Positions 25,723 to 35,520 are shown, counted from the stretch's first letter. The stretch: 64,000 nucleotides of DNA from Oscillospiraceae bacterium (GCA_017414435.1 JAFQMN010000001.1:124001-188000), one strand, 5' to 3'. Notes: generated by a model from the sequence alone, not told the origin. Made by a program: numbers and translations.

Positions 25723-26424
25723 TTACTTTTCTCTGCTGCAGAATAAAACCACTCTACGGTTTCTGCCCTCGCCAATAGAACTCGAGCCAACCCCTTCAAT
25801 CTGTGAAATTGTATTGTGAACAATCATTCGTTCATAGCTATTCATCGGCTCCATGGTGGCTTTATTTCCCGTCTTTTTTACAACATTAGCCATATTTTCA
25901 GCAAGCTCTACTAGTTTTGCTTTTTGTTTCTCTAACACATCATTTATATGCACAGTGAGTTTAGGCATATTAACTTCTTTGCTCATCTTACTAAGATAAG
26001 TATTGCCCAAACGTTGCAAAGCTATAATAAAACTATCATCTTCTAGCAAACTAAAATTATCATCACATTGAATTTTTAAATTTAAAATGCCTTCTTCGCT
26101 GAGGTTTGATTCCATGTTTAAACTTTTTAAGCCAAAATTTATTAGAATATTTTTTAGGTAAGCTTCAAGTTTATTTGCTAAGATTTGAGCATCTTCTGCT
26201 CTTATTATTTCTCTTTCCTCTTGGCTTTTTCTATTATCTTGCAAATCGTTTTCATTTATTAAAGCAACTTTTACCTTTGCCATAGTGTTTCTAAAGCCAA
26301 AGATTCCCTTTTTAGGTAGCTCTAAAATTTCAAAAGTAATTTCATCTTTTGTAACTTTTAACTCCTCACACGCTAAAGTTATGGCCTCATCAACACTTTT
26401 TGCCTCTTTAACAATCTCTTTCAT
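25723..26424 (-). CDS. jag: Jag/KhpB RNA-binding protein
   Basis: A 233-residue protein with an N-terminal Jag domain (KSVDEAITLACEELKV; PKKGIFGFRNTMAKVKV), a KH-like middle (about 90-160) and a C-terminal R3H domain (MEPMNSYERMIVHN...RNRRVVLF). It binds RNA and affects cell division and envelope growth in Gram-positives. ATG at 26424 follows GGAGGGGTTTTTACTTG. It is the last gene of the conserved rpmH-rnpA-yidD-yidC-jag string, 23 bases after yidC. Confidence 0.93.
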   Translation of the reverse strand: MKEIVKEAKSVDEAITLACEELKVTKDEITFEILELPKKGIFGFRNTMAKVKVALINENDLQDNRKSQEEREIIRAEDAQILANKLEAYLKNILINFGLKSLNMESNLSEEGILNLKIQCDDNFSLLEDDSFIIALQRLGNTYLSKMSKEVNMPKLTVHINDVLEKQKAKLVELAENMANVVKKTGNKATMEPMNSYERMIVHNTISQIEGVGSSSIGEGRNRRVVLFCSREK

Positions 26425-26447
26425 CAAGTAAAAACCCCTCCAAACTT

Positions 26448-27521
26448 TTAATCTTCTGTAGGTTTTTCACCATATTTTTCTTCTATTTTTCTACGTGCCT
26501 CGTTAATCTTCTGCCGGTTATATTCACTTTTTGATATTATCTTCTTTTTTTCTTCTTCAGAAATTTCTGCTCCATTTTTTAGCTGCTGCTTGAGTTCTAG
26601 TTTTTCTTCTCTCTGTTTCTTTCTTTCTTCTTGTTGCTGCTGTTCAAATTCCTCTAGAGCTTTTTTAGGGCTATAAAACTTATAGAGTATTTCTGTTTGA
26701 ATCATAGAAAGAACACCCGAAACCACGAAATAAAACGCAATTCCACTTGGCATAGAAAAATAGATATAAGATAACAGTATTGTTGGTGCAAACTGCATTA
26801 TCTTCATCATTTTTTCTTGCGCTGGGTCGTTTGTTATCACTACGTTGTGTTTATTAACCTGGAACACAGATAAAATTTGAATTAATACAGCTAAAACCGG
26901 CAAGATCATCATTACATTAAAGCCTAGTTTTGGTACAGTTGCAAAGTCTATTCCAAAAAGAGTTGTGTTAAAATTCACAATGGAATCCACATACCCTTGC
27001 CCTAAGCTAGAAAAAGCCCCGGAATTCTGCTTTAGCGCAGAAATAAAAATAAGTTCCATATATCTTGTTCTGGGCCCTAAACTTTGCAGATCTTGAGTTA
27101 TTTTTATGCCTGCGTTTATTGTTTCGGCAGGGATTTTTAAAATATAACTTGCCGGAGCATAAACCACACCAAACAGACCAAACATAATAATAATTTGAAT
27201 AATAGGCAACAAGCAGCCCGAGCTTGCATTTGCAAGAGGGTTAACACCCTCTTCTTGGTAGAGCTTCATCATCTCACTATTATAAAGCTCTTTATTCTTA
27301 CCATATTTTACTTTAAGTTTTTCTAATTTTGGCTGCATCTTCTTTTGATTAATTAGAGTTTTTATAGTATTTTTCTGCTGTTTTATAGAAAACGGTACCA
27401 TGAGTATTTTTGTTATTATTGCAAACAAAATTAAAGCTGCGCCGTAGTTTGGAATAATTTTATAACACCAGCGCATAATAAAGCCAAATGGAACGGATAA
27501 TAATTTAAAGATATTAAACAT
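26448..27521 (-). CDS. yidC: Membrane protein insertase YidC/SpoIIIJ
   Basis: A 357-residue YidC-type insertase with an N-terminal membrane segment, the conserved IIPNYGAALILFAIITKI and SIKQQ...QPKLEKLKVKYGKN cytoplasmic region, further membrane helices (SGCLLPIIQIIIMFGLF; FAPTILLSYIYFSMPSGIAF) and a charged coiled-coil tail rich in Glu, Gln and Lys. It inserts proteins into the cytoplasmic membrane, alone or with SecYEG. A residue pattern for a lipoprotein signal is not evident. It is followed by jag, its usual partner. Confidence 0.94.
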   Translation of the reverse strand: MFNIFKLLSVPFGFIMRWCYKIIPNYGAALILFAIITKILMVPFSIKQQKNTIKTLINQKKMQPKLEKLKVKYGKNKELYNSEMMKLYQEEGVNPLANASSGCLLPIIQIIIMFGLFGVVYAPASYILKIPAETINAGIKITQDLQSLGPRTRYMELIFISALKQNSGAFSSLGQGYVDSIVNFNTTLFGIDFATVPKLGFNVMMILPVLAVLIQILSVFQVNKHNVVITNDPAQEKMMKIMQFAPTILLSYIYFSMPSGIAFYFVVSGVLSMIQTEILYKFYSPKKALEEFEQQQQEERKKQREEKLELKQQLKNGAEISEEEKKKIISKSEYNRQKINEARRKIEEKYGEKPTED

Positions 27522-27527
27522 AAACCC

Positions 27528-27755
27528 TCACTTTTTTTGTTTTTTTTTCGGCACAGGGTCAAGCCCTCCCTTAGAGAACGGGTTACACCGCAGAATACGG
27601 CAAAAAGCTAAAAAACTGCCTTTTGCTATTCCAAAGCGTTCAATAGCTTGGTATGCATAGGCAGAACATGTTGGAACGAATCTACAGCAACTTCTTTTTG
27701 CCGGCGATATAAATTTCATATAACATTTAATCAACAATAAAGCAATTTGCTTCAT
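27528..27755 (-). CDS. yidD: Membrane protein insertion efficiency factor YidD
   Basis: A 75-residue protein with the YidD signature: YMKFISPAKRSCCRFVPTCS, YAYQAIERFGIAKGSFLA and RILRCNPFSKGGLDPVP. It assists YidC-dependent insertion. Start overlaps the rnpA stop by 4 bases (ATGA), indicating coupling, and yidC begins 6 bases downstream. Confidence 0.94.
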   Translation of the reverse strand: MKQIALLLIKCYMKFISPAKRSCCRFVPTCSAYAYQAIERFGIAKGSFLAFCRILRCNPFSKGGLDPVPKKKQKK

Positions 27756-28084
27756 ATGCCAGCCAACACCTTTATGTTTTTTTGCATTATTCTTTTTATT
27801 TGTGTACTTTTTGACCCGGCAGTTTTGAACCTGGCCACAAACACAAAATCAAAACCAACCGGCAAGCTAAGTTCCAGCTCTGAATATGCCGCTTTAATTA
27901 CCCTTTTTGCACGGTTTCGCACCACAGCTTTGCCGATTTTTTTGCTTACTGTTATTCCTATTCTATTTTTGTTAGTGTTGTTTTTTAGCATGTATATTAC
28001 CAGCAAAGGTGATGACTGAACTGCCCCTTTGTAGTAAACTCTTTTAAAAAGTCTATTTTGGTTAAGAGAAGTTGTGCGCTTCAT
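27752..28084 (-). CDS. rnpA: Ribonuclease P protein component
   Basis: A 110-residue basic protein, the protein subunit of RNase P that processes tRNA 5' ends. The family motif is seen as NRAKRVIKAAY, and the N-terminus LNQNRLFKRVYYKG is typical. It lies 28 bases downstream of rpmH and overlaps yidD by 4 bases. Confidence 0.94.
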   Translation of the reverse strand: MKRTTSLNQNRLFKRVYYKGAVQSSPLLVIYMLKNNTNKNRIGITVSKKIGKAVVRNRAKRVIKAAYSELELSLPVGFDFVFVARFKTAGSKSTQIKRIMQKNIKVLAGI

Positions 28085-28112
28085 AAATTAAATAGAACCT
28101 CTCTTTTAAAGC

Positions 28113-28247
28113 TTAATGAGAAAGCCTCTTTCTGCCTTTTTGCCTGCGCCTTGCAAGCACCTTGCGGCCACCTTTTGTTGCCATTCTCTGCCTAAAACCG
28201 TGTACTTTTTTTCTGTGTAATTTTTTTGGTTGATATGTTCTTAACAT
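28113..28247 (-). CDS. rpmH: Ribosomal protein bL34
   Basis: A 44-residue ribosomal protein L34: begins [18 protein letters not shown], contains [15 protein letters not shown] and ends [11 protein letters not shown] follows GGAGGTCCAG. It is the first gene of the rnpA-yidD-yidC-jag string, usually beside dnaA and oriC, but here the opposite flank holds uncharacterised genes and no dnaA. Confidence 0.97.
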   Translation of the reverse strand: MLRTYQPKKLHRKKVHGFRQRMATKGGRKVLARRRQKGRKRLSH

Positions 28248-28306
28248 AAAAAACTGGACCTCCTATTTAACTTGAATTTAAATTAATGGTTTTTGCCACT
28301 TTTAAT

Positions 28307-28336
28307 AGTATACCTCAATAAAGTGTAAAATGTCAA
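28307..28336 (-). promoter_or_regulatory. rpmH promoter
   Basis: Minus strand TTGACA (28331-28336), 18-bp spacer, TATACT (28307-28312), about 60 bases upstream of rpmH. Confidence 0.75.
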
Positions 28337-28383
28337 CCTCTGCAGAAATATATTTTTTTTGTTGCTTTTACTTTTTTAGATAA

Positions 28384-28412
28384 TTGACGGTTTTACGTTT
28401 TTGTGCTACTAT
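28384..28412 (+). promoter_or_regulatory. Promoter for the small membrane protein cluster
   Basis: TTGACG (28384-28389), 17-bp spacer, TACTAT (28407-28412), divergent from the rpmH promoter and about 80 bases before the gene at 28494. Confidence 0.5.
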
Positions 28413-28493
28413 GATTACTGTAATGTTATAATAATTTTTATAATATTCACTATAATACTTCTAATATTGAATTTAAGAAATAAAGTGGTTTAG

Positions 28494-29255
28494 ATGCCTC
28501 CAAAGGTATCTAAAGTTAGCAGTAAACCAACGCAAACAAAAACAATTGCAAAAGCAAGCACAAGCAGTAGTTCAAAATCTAGTGGGAGTAGTAAAACCTC
28601 AAGTAGTAGCGGTGTTAAAAAATCAGCACCACCAGTTACCTCAAAACCGAGGAATGTGGACAAGGTAGATTTTGGCAAAACAAAAACAACAGCAGATGCA
28701 GGAGTGTATCATAGACCAAAACCTATTGCAGCAGCTACGGGGCGTGATCCAGAACCGCCAAAGCCGAAAAAGACAGAAAAAACTCCTAGTCAGACACCAC
28801 AAGATCTCAAATATAATGGTAAATATAGCGAGACATTTAAAAAAGAAGCGGTGCCGTTAAGAAGTTTTGCAGAACAACAACACAATAGAAAAATTGAAAG
28901 CGAAGCACGCAAACAAATTGAAGCCGAGAAAAAAGTTGAAGCAAACAAAAATAAAATCAACGCCGGACCTGAAATGCTTTTTGCCGCCGCGGCGTTAGCC
29001 ACAGCTGCTGCTCCACCTGTTGCCACTGCCTTTGGTGCTGGTGTTATTGCCTTGCAAGGGCATAATGCAGCCCGTCAAGATAAAAAAGAATTTACTTTAG
29101 CTGAAAAAGTTGCATATGATGATTATCTTTATCCGAAACATCACGGTTATATGTCATATGACGATGCAAAAAGAAAAGAATTTGCGAAAGAAAATCAAGA
29201 AGACATTGATAAAGTGAAGGCAGAAATTAAGAAAGAGGAAGATCAAGGTAGTTAA
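28494..29255 (+). CDS. Uncharacterised protein with Ser/Lys-rich N-terminus
   Basis: A 253-residue protein I do not recognise. Residues 1-55 are low-complexity Ser/Thr/Lys, 56-125 Pro/Lys-rich, 126-157 a charged helix, 158-187 an Ala-rich hydrophobic segment (possible membrane helix) and 200-250 a charged tail. The tail TLAEKVAYDD...PK...EDIDKVKAEI is echoed in the next gene (TIAQKIVYD...PK...EIDEDKEI), so the two are related in that part. The ribosome binding site is weak. It heads a plus-strand run of small proteins divergent from rpmH. No function can be offered. Confidence 0.65.
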   Translation: MPPKVSKVSSKPTQTKTIAKASTSSSSKSSGSSKTSSSSGVKKSAPPVTSKPRNVDKVDFGKTKTTADAGVYHRPKPIAAATGRDPEPPKPKKTEKTPSQTPQDLKYNGKYSETFKKEAVPLRSFAEQQHNRKIESEARKQIEAEKKVEANKNKINAGPEMLFAAAALATAAAPPVATAFGAGVIALQGHNAARQDKKEFTLAEKVAYDDYLYPKHHGYMSYDDAKRKEFAKENQEDIDKVKAEIKKEEDQGS

Positions 29256-29273
29256 CGAAAAGGGGATGTGGAC

Positions 29274-29696
29274 ATGAAAGAGATAATAAAAAAAAGATGG
29301 GATAGATATAAACAAACTCTATATATGTTTAGTATTATTTTTACTTTTGGGGTTTTTTATGCAACATTTTTTATGTTTATTTCTGACACCAGATTCCACT
29401 CTTTAATTAAGTCTGAAAGTAGATTCATATTGTTTATTTTTGTGGGCAGATTTTTTATTGAAATGATTGGTGCTGTGTTAGAATTTAGGCAAAAAAGTAA
29501 AAAAGAAAAAGATGAAATGACTATAGCTCAAAAAATTGTATATGATATTATAACTGATCCAAAGAAAGGCAACGAGCCTTTAGATGAGATGGAATTTGTC
29601 TATCAACATAGAAAAGAAATAGATGAAGATAAAGAAATTACACGTAAAATAGATGCAGCAAACGAAGAAGCTAGAAAACACCACGAAGGAGAATAA
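29274..29696 (+). CDS. Uncharacterised small membrane protein
   Basis: A 140-residue protein with two hydrophobic segments (about residues 15-40 and 52-72) and a charged C-terminal tail that resembles the tail of the preceding gene (TIAQKIVYD; EIDEDKEITRKI). ATG at 29274 is preferred because of AAAAGGGGATG upstream. It lies 18 bases after the gene at 28494, so an operon is likely. No known family recognised. Confidence 0.6.
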   Translation: MKEIIKKRWDRYKQTLYMFSIIFTFGVFYATFFMFISDTRFHSLIKSESRFILFIFVGRFFIEMIGAVLEFRQKSKKEKDEMTIAQKIVYDIITDPKKGNEPLDEMEFVYQHRKEIDEDKEITRKIDAANEEARKHHEGE

Positions 29697-29720
29697 AAAA
29701 GAATGAAAGGATGATGACCT

Positions 29721-30110
29721 ATGGCGAAATATAGACAGATAATTAGAGTTATTTGTTTTGTATTGTTGTTAGTAGGTTTAATTTTAAAAGCAATTCTATT
29801 CCTAGATAATAATCTTGTAACGAATGTTATCTATCCTTTTTCCCTTATTGCTCTCTGGCTTATGCTGGATCGCTATGTTTTAAAAGATCATACAAAACAT
29901 ACTAAGCTAACAAATATAAAGCTAACAAAACATGCTAAAGTTATGTATTGGACAATATATATAATTGGTTTTGTGATTTTTGAAACCGTGAAGTTTTTTA
30001 AAATAAATTTGTATAATATCCCATTTGCTTTTATTATCTGTGGGGCTGAATTTAAAGAAGAAATAATTACATGGCTATATAAAAAACTGTCTATTAAGAA
30101 AACAAATTAG
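29721..30110 (+). CDS. Uncharacterised membrane protein, about four helices
   Basis: A 129-residue hydrophobic protein with predicted membrane segments about residues 7-27, 33-49, 73-92 and 96-110, separated by a basic loop rich in Lys and Thr (KDHTKHTKLTNIKLTKHAK). ATG follows AAAGGATGATGACCT and lies 24 bases after the previous gene. Not recognised; it completes a three-gene unit that ends at a hairpin near 30150. Confidence 0.6.
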   Translation: MAKYRQIIRVICFVLLLVGLILKAILFLDNNLVTNVIYPFSLIALWLMLDRYVLKDHTKHTKLTNIKLTKHAKVMYWTIYIIGFVIFETVKFFKINLYNIPFAFIICGAEFKEEIITWLYKKLSIKKTN

Positions 30111-30143
30111 TTTTAAAAAAAAGATGACGATGAAGATCAAAAA

Positions 30144-30170
30144 CAAGCCTAGGAATAATTCCTAGGCTTG
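30144..30170 (+). terminator. Hairpin after the three-gene unit
   Basis: CAAGCCTAGGAATAATTCCTAGGCTTG forms a 12-bp stem but lacks a T-run, so it may be a weak terminator or processing site. Confidence 0.45.
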
Positions 30171-30262
30171 CGTGCCAAAGAAGGTGTAGAAATACAATTC
30201 CCTGCAGACTCGAGAACAATCGTCAAAGACTTCAAAATACCTGCAACCTAAGGAGATAACAA

Positions 30263-30532
30263 ATGAAATATGATGAAAACAAAATAAAATATTACCTTTG
30301 GTTAGAATCACATGTACTTCTTTGCATTTGTTTATTCTTCGCTTCAGCAATTGTAAGGCAAAAAAGAGATGCGGTAATATATGCATATGCATTAGGCGAA
30401 ACCTTCAGCAAAGTAAGGAGATTTTTTGAAAATAGTGCTAATGTTTTAGAGAAAGTATCTTTAAAGCTTTGTGTGCTTAAAGCAATTTTTCTACATATAC
30501 TTTGTGTTATAGGAATTCTCATCTTGCTATAG
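30263..30532 (+). CDS. Uncharacterised small membrane protein
   Basis: An 89-residue protein with hydrophobic segments at about 13-29 and 70-89 and a basic amphipathic region between. ATG has a good AAGGAGATAACAA site. It is not recognised. It stands after a hairpin and before another small membrane protein, in an accessory block between rpmH and the PAP2 gene. Confidence 0.5.
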   Translation: MKYDENKIKYYLWLESHVLLCICLFFASAIVRQKRDAVIYAYALGETFSKVRRFFENSANVLEKVSLKLCVLKAIFLHILCVIGILILL

Positions 30533-30568
30533 ATATAAGAAGCCAGAAGATTGTTTGGGGTGTAACAA

Positions 30569-30928
30569 TTGCAAAAAGATAAAAACAAAACAAAAAATTT
30601 ATTCGGGCTATTTCTCCAAGCAACTTTTTTCTGTGTGTGTATACTATCTATAGTTCTTGGAACTTTAGGTATAATTATAACTATTTTGGATTCTAAAATA
30701 TATGGTGTTATTTTTTGCAGCTATCTAACTCTGCGTATGATTTGTAGAATTCGCGGGGCGTATAACAATTATAAAAACGCTTTGCAGAACTACCGCGAAA
30801 ACAAACCGAACAATAATAGTTTGGCAAGCAATATAATAGTTTTTATCTTCTTTTTGCTCCTTTTTGGAACTTTTATCTCTCTCGCTTTTTATTATTGTGT
30901 TCGTTACATATTCTTTGAATTTCATTAA
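30569..30928 (+). CDS. Uncharacterised small membrane protein
   Basis: A 119-residue protein with three hydrophobic segments (about 10-37, 42-55 and 88-112) and a polar loop KNALQNYRENKPNNNS. Starts with TTG after GGGGTGTAACAA; no ATG fits. It ends before a strong terminator. Not assignable to a family. Confidence 0.5.
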   Translation: MQKDKNKTKNLFGLFLQATFFCVCILSIVLGTLGIIITILDSKIYGVIFCSYLTLRMICRIRGAYNNYKNALQNYRENKPNNNSLASNIIVFIFFLLLFGTFISLAFYYCVRYIFFEFH

Positions 30929-30949
30929 AAACTTCAAATATAATAAATA

Positions 30950-30988
30950 TCCACCCCTTGGCTTTAAACAGCTAAGGGGTGGTTTTTA
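30950..30988 (+). terminator. Rho-independent terminator
   Basis: CCACCCCTT...AAGGGGTGG stem followed by TTTTTATT; separates the plus-strand small genes from the convergent PAP2 gene. Confidence 0.85.
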
Positions 30989-31007
30989 TTGGTAAGCAAA
31001 TTTGTTT

Positions 31008-31571
31008 TTATTGTATTTCTCTTTGCTTATTTTCGAACTTACCTACAATTAAAAGTGCAGCTAAGCCGCAAGCCACACCAAGTAAAATTCCTGCAACAAC
31101 GTCCGATGGATAATGTAAATAATTATATAATCTTGAAAAAATAATGGTTATTGCCATGCAAATTAAAGGTATTCTGCCTAATTTATTAAGTTTTGCAATT
31201 GCAACTGTGGTTATAGCTGCCGCAAACGCACTATGAGTTGACGGAAAACTTGATCCACTTGGAACACTAACTTTTAAAATAAAATCCGGGTTGTCAATAA
31301 ACGGCCTTGAACGCATAATAAAGTGTTTCAACCCAACATCACCAATTAAAAAACTTAACGTTAACGCAATCAAGAACGCAAAGCCTATGACACGCGTTCT
31401 TTTAAAAAATAATAAAGTTACGCCCAAAATGATCCATATAACTCCTTGGTACGCCAGATAATTTACTAATACCATAAACTTATCCATAAAAGCACAATGG
31501 AATGTATTGTACATAAAATTAAGAACAGCTAAGTCTATCGGCTGCAGCATTTTAAAAATTGCCGTCATCAT
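31008..31571 (-). CDS. PAP2-family membrane phosphatase
   Basis: A 187-residue integral membrane phosphatase of the PAP2 superfamily, likely acting on undecaprenyl pyrophosphate or another lipid phosphate. The three catalytic motifs are visible: KHFIMRSRPF, PSGSSFPSTHSA and SRLYNYLHYPSDV, spread over five to six membrane helices. ATG follows GGAGAGAGA. It is the last gene of a minus-strand group with pyrophosphatase, PduL and GAPDH genes. Confidence 0.88.
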   Translation of the reverse strand: MMTAIFKMLQPIDLAVLNFMYNTFHCAFMDKFMVLVNYLAYQGVIWIILGVTLLFFKRTRVIGFAFLIALTLSFLIGDVGLKHFIMRSRPFIDNPDFILKVSVPSGSSFPSTHSAFAAAITTVAIAKLNKLGRIPLICMAITIIFSRLYNYLHYPSDVVAGILLGVACGLAALLIVGKFENKQREIQ

Positions 31572-31607
31572 TCTCTCTCCTCATGTTTTTATAGCTTTTC
31601 TTTTATG

Positions 31608-32144
31608 TTAATTATTACATCCAAACTTCTTTTTATAGTTTTCTAATGCTTTTTTAATCACATTTTTAGCTGTGTTTGCACCTTCAACGTTCTTAACCTC
31701 GGTTTCTTTATTTTCTAGCGCTTTATAAGCTGCAAAAAAGTGTTTAATTTCATCTATATAATGGCTAGGTAGTTCGCTAACATCATTTACTTTATTAAAA
31801 AACGGATCTTTTTTAGGCACTGCTAATATCTTTTCATCTTTTTCTCCACCGTCTATCATGTAAAGCACACCAATTGGTTTGCAATTCACCAAAGCAAGCG
31901 GTTCTATCTTCTCTGAACAAAAGACCAAAACATCCAGCGGGTCGTTATCTTCGCTATAGGTTCTAGGAATAAACCCATAATTCGTTGGGTATACCATAGA
32001 TGTATGCAATACTCTATCTAATACAAGCATCCCCGTCTCTTTTTCTAGTTCATATTTATTTTTACTGCCTTTGCTGATCTCTATTACAGCATAAAACTCT
32101 TCTTCTTTAACTTTATTTTCGTTAATATCATGCCATATATTCAT
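31608..32144 (-). CDS. ppa: Inorganic pyrophosphatase (family I-like)
   Basis: Soluble family I pyrophosphatase, hydrolysing pyrophosphate. The 178-residue reading from ATG 32144 is preferred because AGGAGAAAGAATAG stands before it; a longer in-frame version overlaps pduL. Conserved blocks: YAVIEISKGSKNKYELEKE, YPTNYGFIP, DNDPLDVLV and GGEKDEKILAVP, which supply the metal-binding acidic residues. It lies 14 bases downstream of pduL. Confidence 0.9.
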   Translation of the reverse strand: MNIWHDINENKVKEEEFYAVIEISKGSKNKYELEKETGMLVLDRVLHTSMVYPTNYGFIPRTYSEDNDPLDVLVFCSEKIEPLALVNCKPIGVLYMIDGGEKDEKILAVPKKDPFFNKVNDVSELPSHYIDEIKHFFAAYKALENKETEVKNVEGANTAKNVIKKALENYKKKFGCNN

Positions 32145-32158
32145 ATCTATTCTTTCTC

Positions 32159-32743
32159 CTATTCTTGTTTTTTTATTATCTCGCCGTAAACATTGCCCAC
32201 ACAACCTGCTGCGTTGGCTTCATCGGTATCTATATGCATAGAAAGCACATAATTATAACCAACCCTAACCAACACATCGTCAAAAATCAACGCTCTTTCT
32301 TTTGTTTGAACTTTAACCATTACTGTGTCTTTATCTTTAATCCCAAGAGATCTCGCTTCATCAACCGGCATATGAATATGCCTTTGCGAAACAATAACCC
32401 CCTGAGCAAGTTCAAGTTCGCCAACAGGGCCAATTAATTTACAACCCTCTGAGCCCTCTAAATCTCCCGATGCTCTTACCGGAGGAGTAAGCCCTAAAAT
32501 TTTAGCGTCACTAAAAGATATCTCTAGCTGCGTTTTGCTCCTAAACGGACCTACAACTGTAACGTTTTTAAAACTGCCTTTCGGGCCTTTAACTTCAACT
32601 TTTTCTGCCGCTTTAAATTCGCCCGGTTGCAAAAGTGACCGCTTGGGTGTTAAATTAGCCTCTTTGCCAAATAAAATTTTAAAATGGTCCTCTTGCAGAT
32701 GAATGTGCCTTGCCGAAACTTCTATGTTCACTATTTTAGCCAT
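32159..32743 (-). CDS. pduL: PduL-type phosphate acyltransferase
   Basis: A 194-residue phosphotransacylase of the PduL family, which interconverts acyl-CoA and acyl phosphate, replacing Pta in many Firmicutes. The paired His motifs are present (SARHIHL near 10-16 and SQRHIHMP near 118-125), along with PGEFKAAEKVEVKGPKGS and FDDVLVRV. No encapsulation peptide is evident at the N-terminus, so it is likely a cytosolic acetate or propionate enzyme. The start codon follows AAGGAACAGC, 37 bases after the GAPDH stop. Confidence 0.88.
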   Translation of the reverse strand: MAKIVNIEVSARHIHLQEDHFKILFGKEANLTPKRSLLQPGEFKAAEKVEVKGPKGSFKNVTVVGPFRSKTQLEISFSDAKILGLTPPVRASGDLEGSEGCKLIGPVGELELAQGVIVSQRHIHMPVDEARSLGIKDKDTVMVKVQTKERALIFDDVLVRVGYNYVLSMHIDTDEANAAGCVGNVYGEIIKKQE

Positions 32744-32780
32744 TGCTGTTCCTTCGTTTCTATATTTGTTGTTTTGTTTA

Positions 32781-34122
<1,342 letters not shown>

Positions 34123-34158
34123 AAAAAAAACCAAAATAGCCACCTAATTCAGTGGCTA
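34123..34158 (-). terminator. Terminator after the SCIFF gene
   Basis: Minus strand: TAGCCAC stem with loop and complement, followed by TTTTGGTTTTTTTT. Six bases beyond the SCIFF stop codon. Confidence 0.75.
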
Positions 34159-34164
34159 AAAAGG

Positions 34165-34326
34165 TTAATTAAGTTTGTTATTTATAGCCGAAACATTTTC
34201 ACATTCTTGGTTTGCAACGGTGCAAGAGGTTTTGCAAGCAGATTGGCAAGATGCCTGGCATTCCCCGCAACCGGTTTTGTTGCAGTTGTTTATAGTGCTG
34301 TTTATTAATGTTTTTATATGCTTCAT
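34165..34326 (-). CDS. SCIFF six-cysteine-type RiPP precursor
   Basis: A 53-residue peptide matching the conserved clostridial SCIFF ranthipeptide precursor: begins MKHIKTL and contains CGECQASCQSACKTSCTVAN (Cys at 20, 23, 27, 31, 35) and C42. It also has an additional C15, giving seven Cys in place of six, and an extra C-terminal VSAINNKLN. ATG follows AAGGAGAAGTAAAATC, 4 bases after yajC ends. The cognate radical SAM maturase is not in the window. Confidence 0.93.
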   Translation of the reverse strand: MKHIKTLINSTINNCNKTGCGECQASCQSACKTSCTVANQECENVSAINNKLN

Positions 34327-34330
34327 GATT

Positions 34331-34702
34331 TTACTTCTCCTTTTTTGATTTTTGTGCGGCGGCACGTTCATTGGCTGTTATATTAGATTGAATTGCCCAT
34401 TTTTGCAGCCTTAGTTTAGAGCGATCGCTGCTGGTTTCTAGTGTAATAACTTCGTCTTTAATACCAACAACAATTCCTACAATACCGCCAATTGTAACAA
34501 TCTCGTCGCCAATTTCTATATTCTTTTTAAGTTCAGCAGCTTCTTTTTCGCGCTTTTTTTGATTTCTTCCGGCAAAGAACCACATAAAAATAAGAATGCC
34601 GAAAAGAACAAGCATAGAAAAAGAAGAACTTAAGTTTGGAACAGCAGTATTTGTTGGAGCTGGCTCTGCAGCGGTTGTAGAGGATGTAGAAGTGTTGGGC
34701 AT
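34331..34702 (-). CDS. yajC: Preprotein translocase subunit YajC
   Basis: A 123-residue YajC, accessory to SecDF. A low-complexity Ser/Thr/Ala/Pro N-terminus precedes a membrane helix (about 28-44, SMLVLFGILIFMWFFAGRNQ) and the conserved basic stretch QKKREKEAAELKKNIEIGDE followed by IVTIGGIVGIV. Start follows AGGAGGGGTTTT. SCIFF genes near yajC and secDF are common in Clostridia. Confidence 0.92.
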   Translation of the reverse strand: MPNTSTSSTTAAEPAPTNTAVPNLSSSFSMLVLFGILIFMWFFAGRNQKKREKEAAELKKNIEIGDEIVTIGGIVGIVVGIKDEVITLETSSDRSKLRLQKWAIQSNITANERAAAQKSKKEK

Positions 34703-34861
34703 AAAACCCCTCCTTTATAATAGGTTTTTTAATACAAAATTCATTATACATTAAATGAGCCGCTTTGTCAAATTTAAGTGAAGATAAAAAGAAAACAGTT
34801 ATCAACAAATCAGGGGCAGGAATTGCCATTAAGATAAGTTTACTCGTATCATAATCCCGTT

Positions 34862-35014
34862 GAAGCACCACAAAAAGAACGCGCTACTAACGGATATATT
34901 TATGTAGCATTTATTGCAATTTTATTAACGGTTATATTAATGCTCATGCTTGCTGAAGGAGATAGGAACACCGAAAAAGTTAGAAGTTTTAACTCAGAAA
35001 ATGCAGAATTTTGA
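34862..35014 (+). pseudogene. Remnant of a small membrane protein gene
   Basis: An open stretch encoding about 50 residues with one membrane helix (GYIYVAFIAILLTVILMLML) and a polar tail, ending in TGA. There is no start codon or ribosome binding site, and stop codons stand immediately upstream, so it is probably a decayed fragment. The surrounding 34703-35350 holds nothing else that I can support. Confidence 0.3.
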
Positions 35015-35359
35015 AAGATTTGAAAGGATATAGGACATGAAAATTTTTAGGTGATGCAATTTGTTAACAAAATACAATCAGCTATTGACCTGGAACGGTA
35101 AACGGATTAGAAAAAAGCGGTTGACGGTATGGTATATGTTGCTGATTTTTTGTTTAAGAGAAAGATGATGAAAAGCGAATTTATAAAAAAATTAGACGAT
35201 TTTTTCTACATCAAGGTATAGTATCTCTAAAGGAATGAAATATATTAACAACTTTCTTGTATACAATTAAAGAAAGAACGAAAATGTTATTAAAAAATAA
35301 TATTATCGACGTTTATAAAAATTTAAGAATAAAAAGCAATCAAAATTTAAAAATTAAAA

Positions 35360-35417
35360 TTCGACAAAGTTCGACAAAAATGGGGGGTATTGAGAATTTT
35401 ATTGTGAGGTTTATACT
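35360..35417 (+). promoter_or_regulatory. Tandem Spo0A-box promoter of the CxC peptide operon
   Basis: TTCGACA at 35360-35366 and 35370-35376, six G, -35 TTGAGA (35390-35395), 16-bp spacer, -10 TATACT (35412-35417). Almost identical in layout to the lanthipeptide promoter, but on the plus strand. The start codon of the precursor is about 104 bases downstream of the -10. Confidence 0.75.
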
Positions 35418-35520
35418 GAGAACCACAAGATTAAGAAATAAAAAAGGATGGTGAGCAATAAAAAGTCGTTTTAATTAGTTTATATTTATATAAATGATAA
35501 ATGGAAAGGAGGTGAAACAA

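Noticed and set aside
35257..35454. 65-residue reading over the Spo0A-box promoter
   Set aside because: It overlaps the promoter module and has no ribosome binding site.
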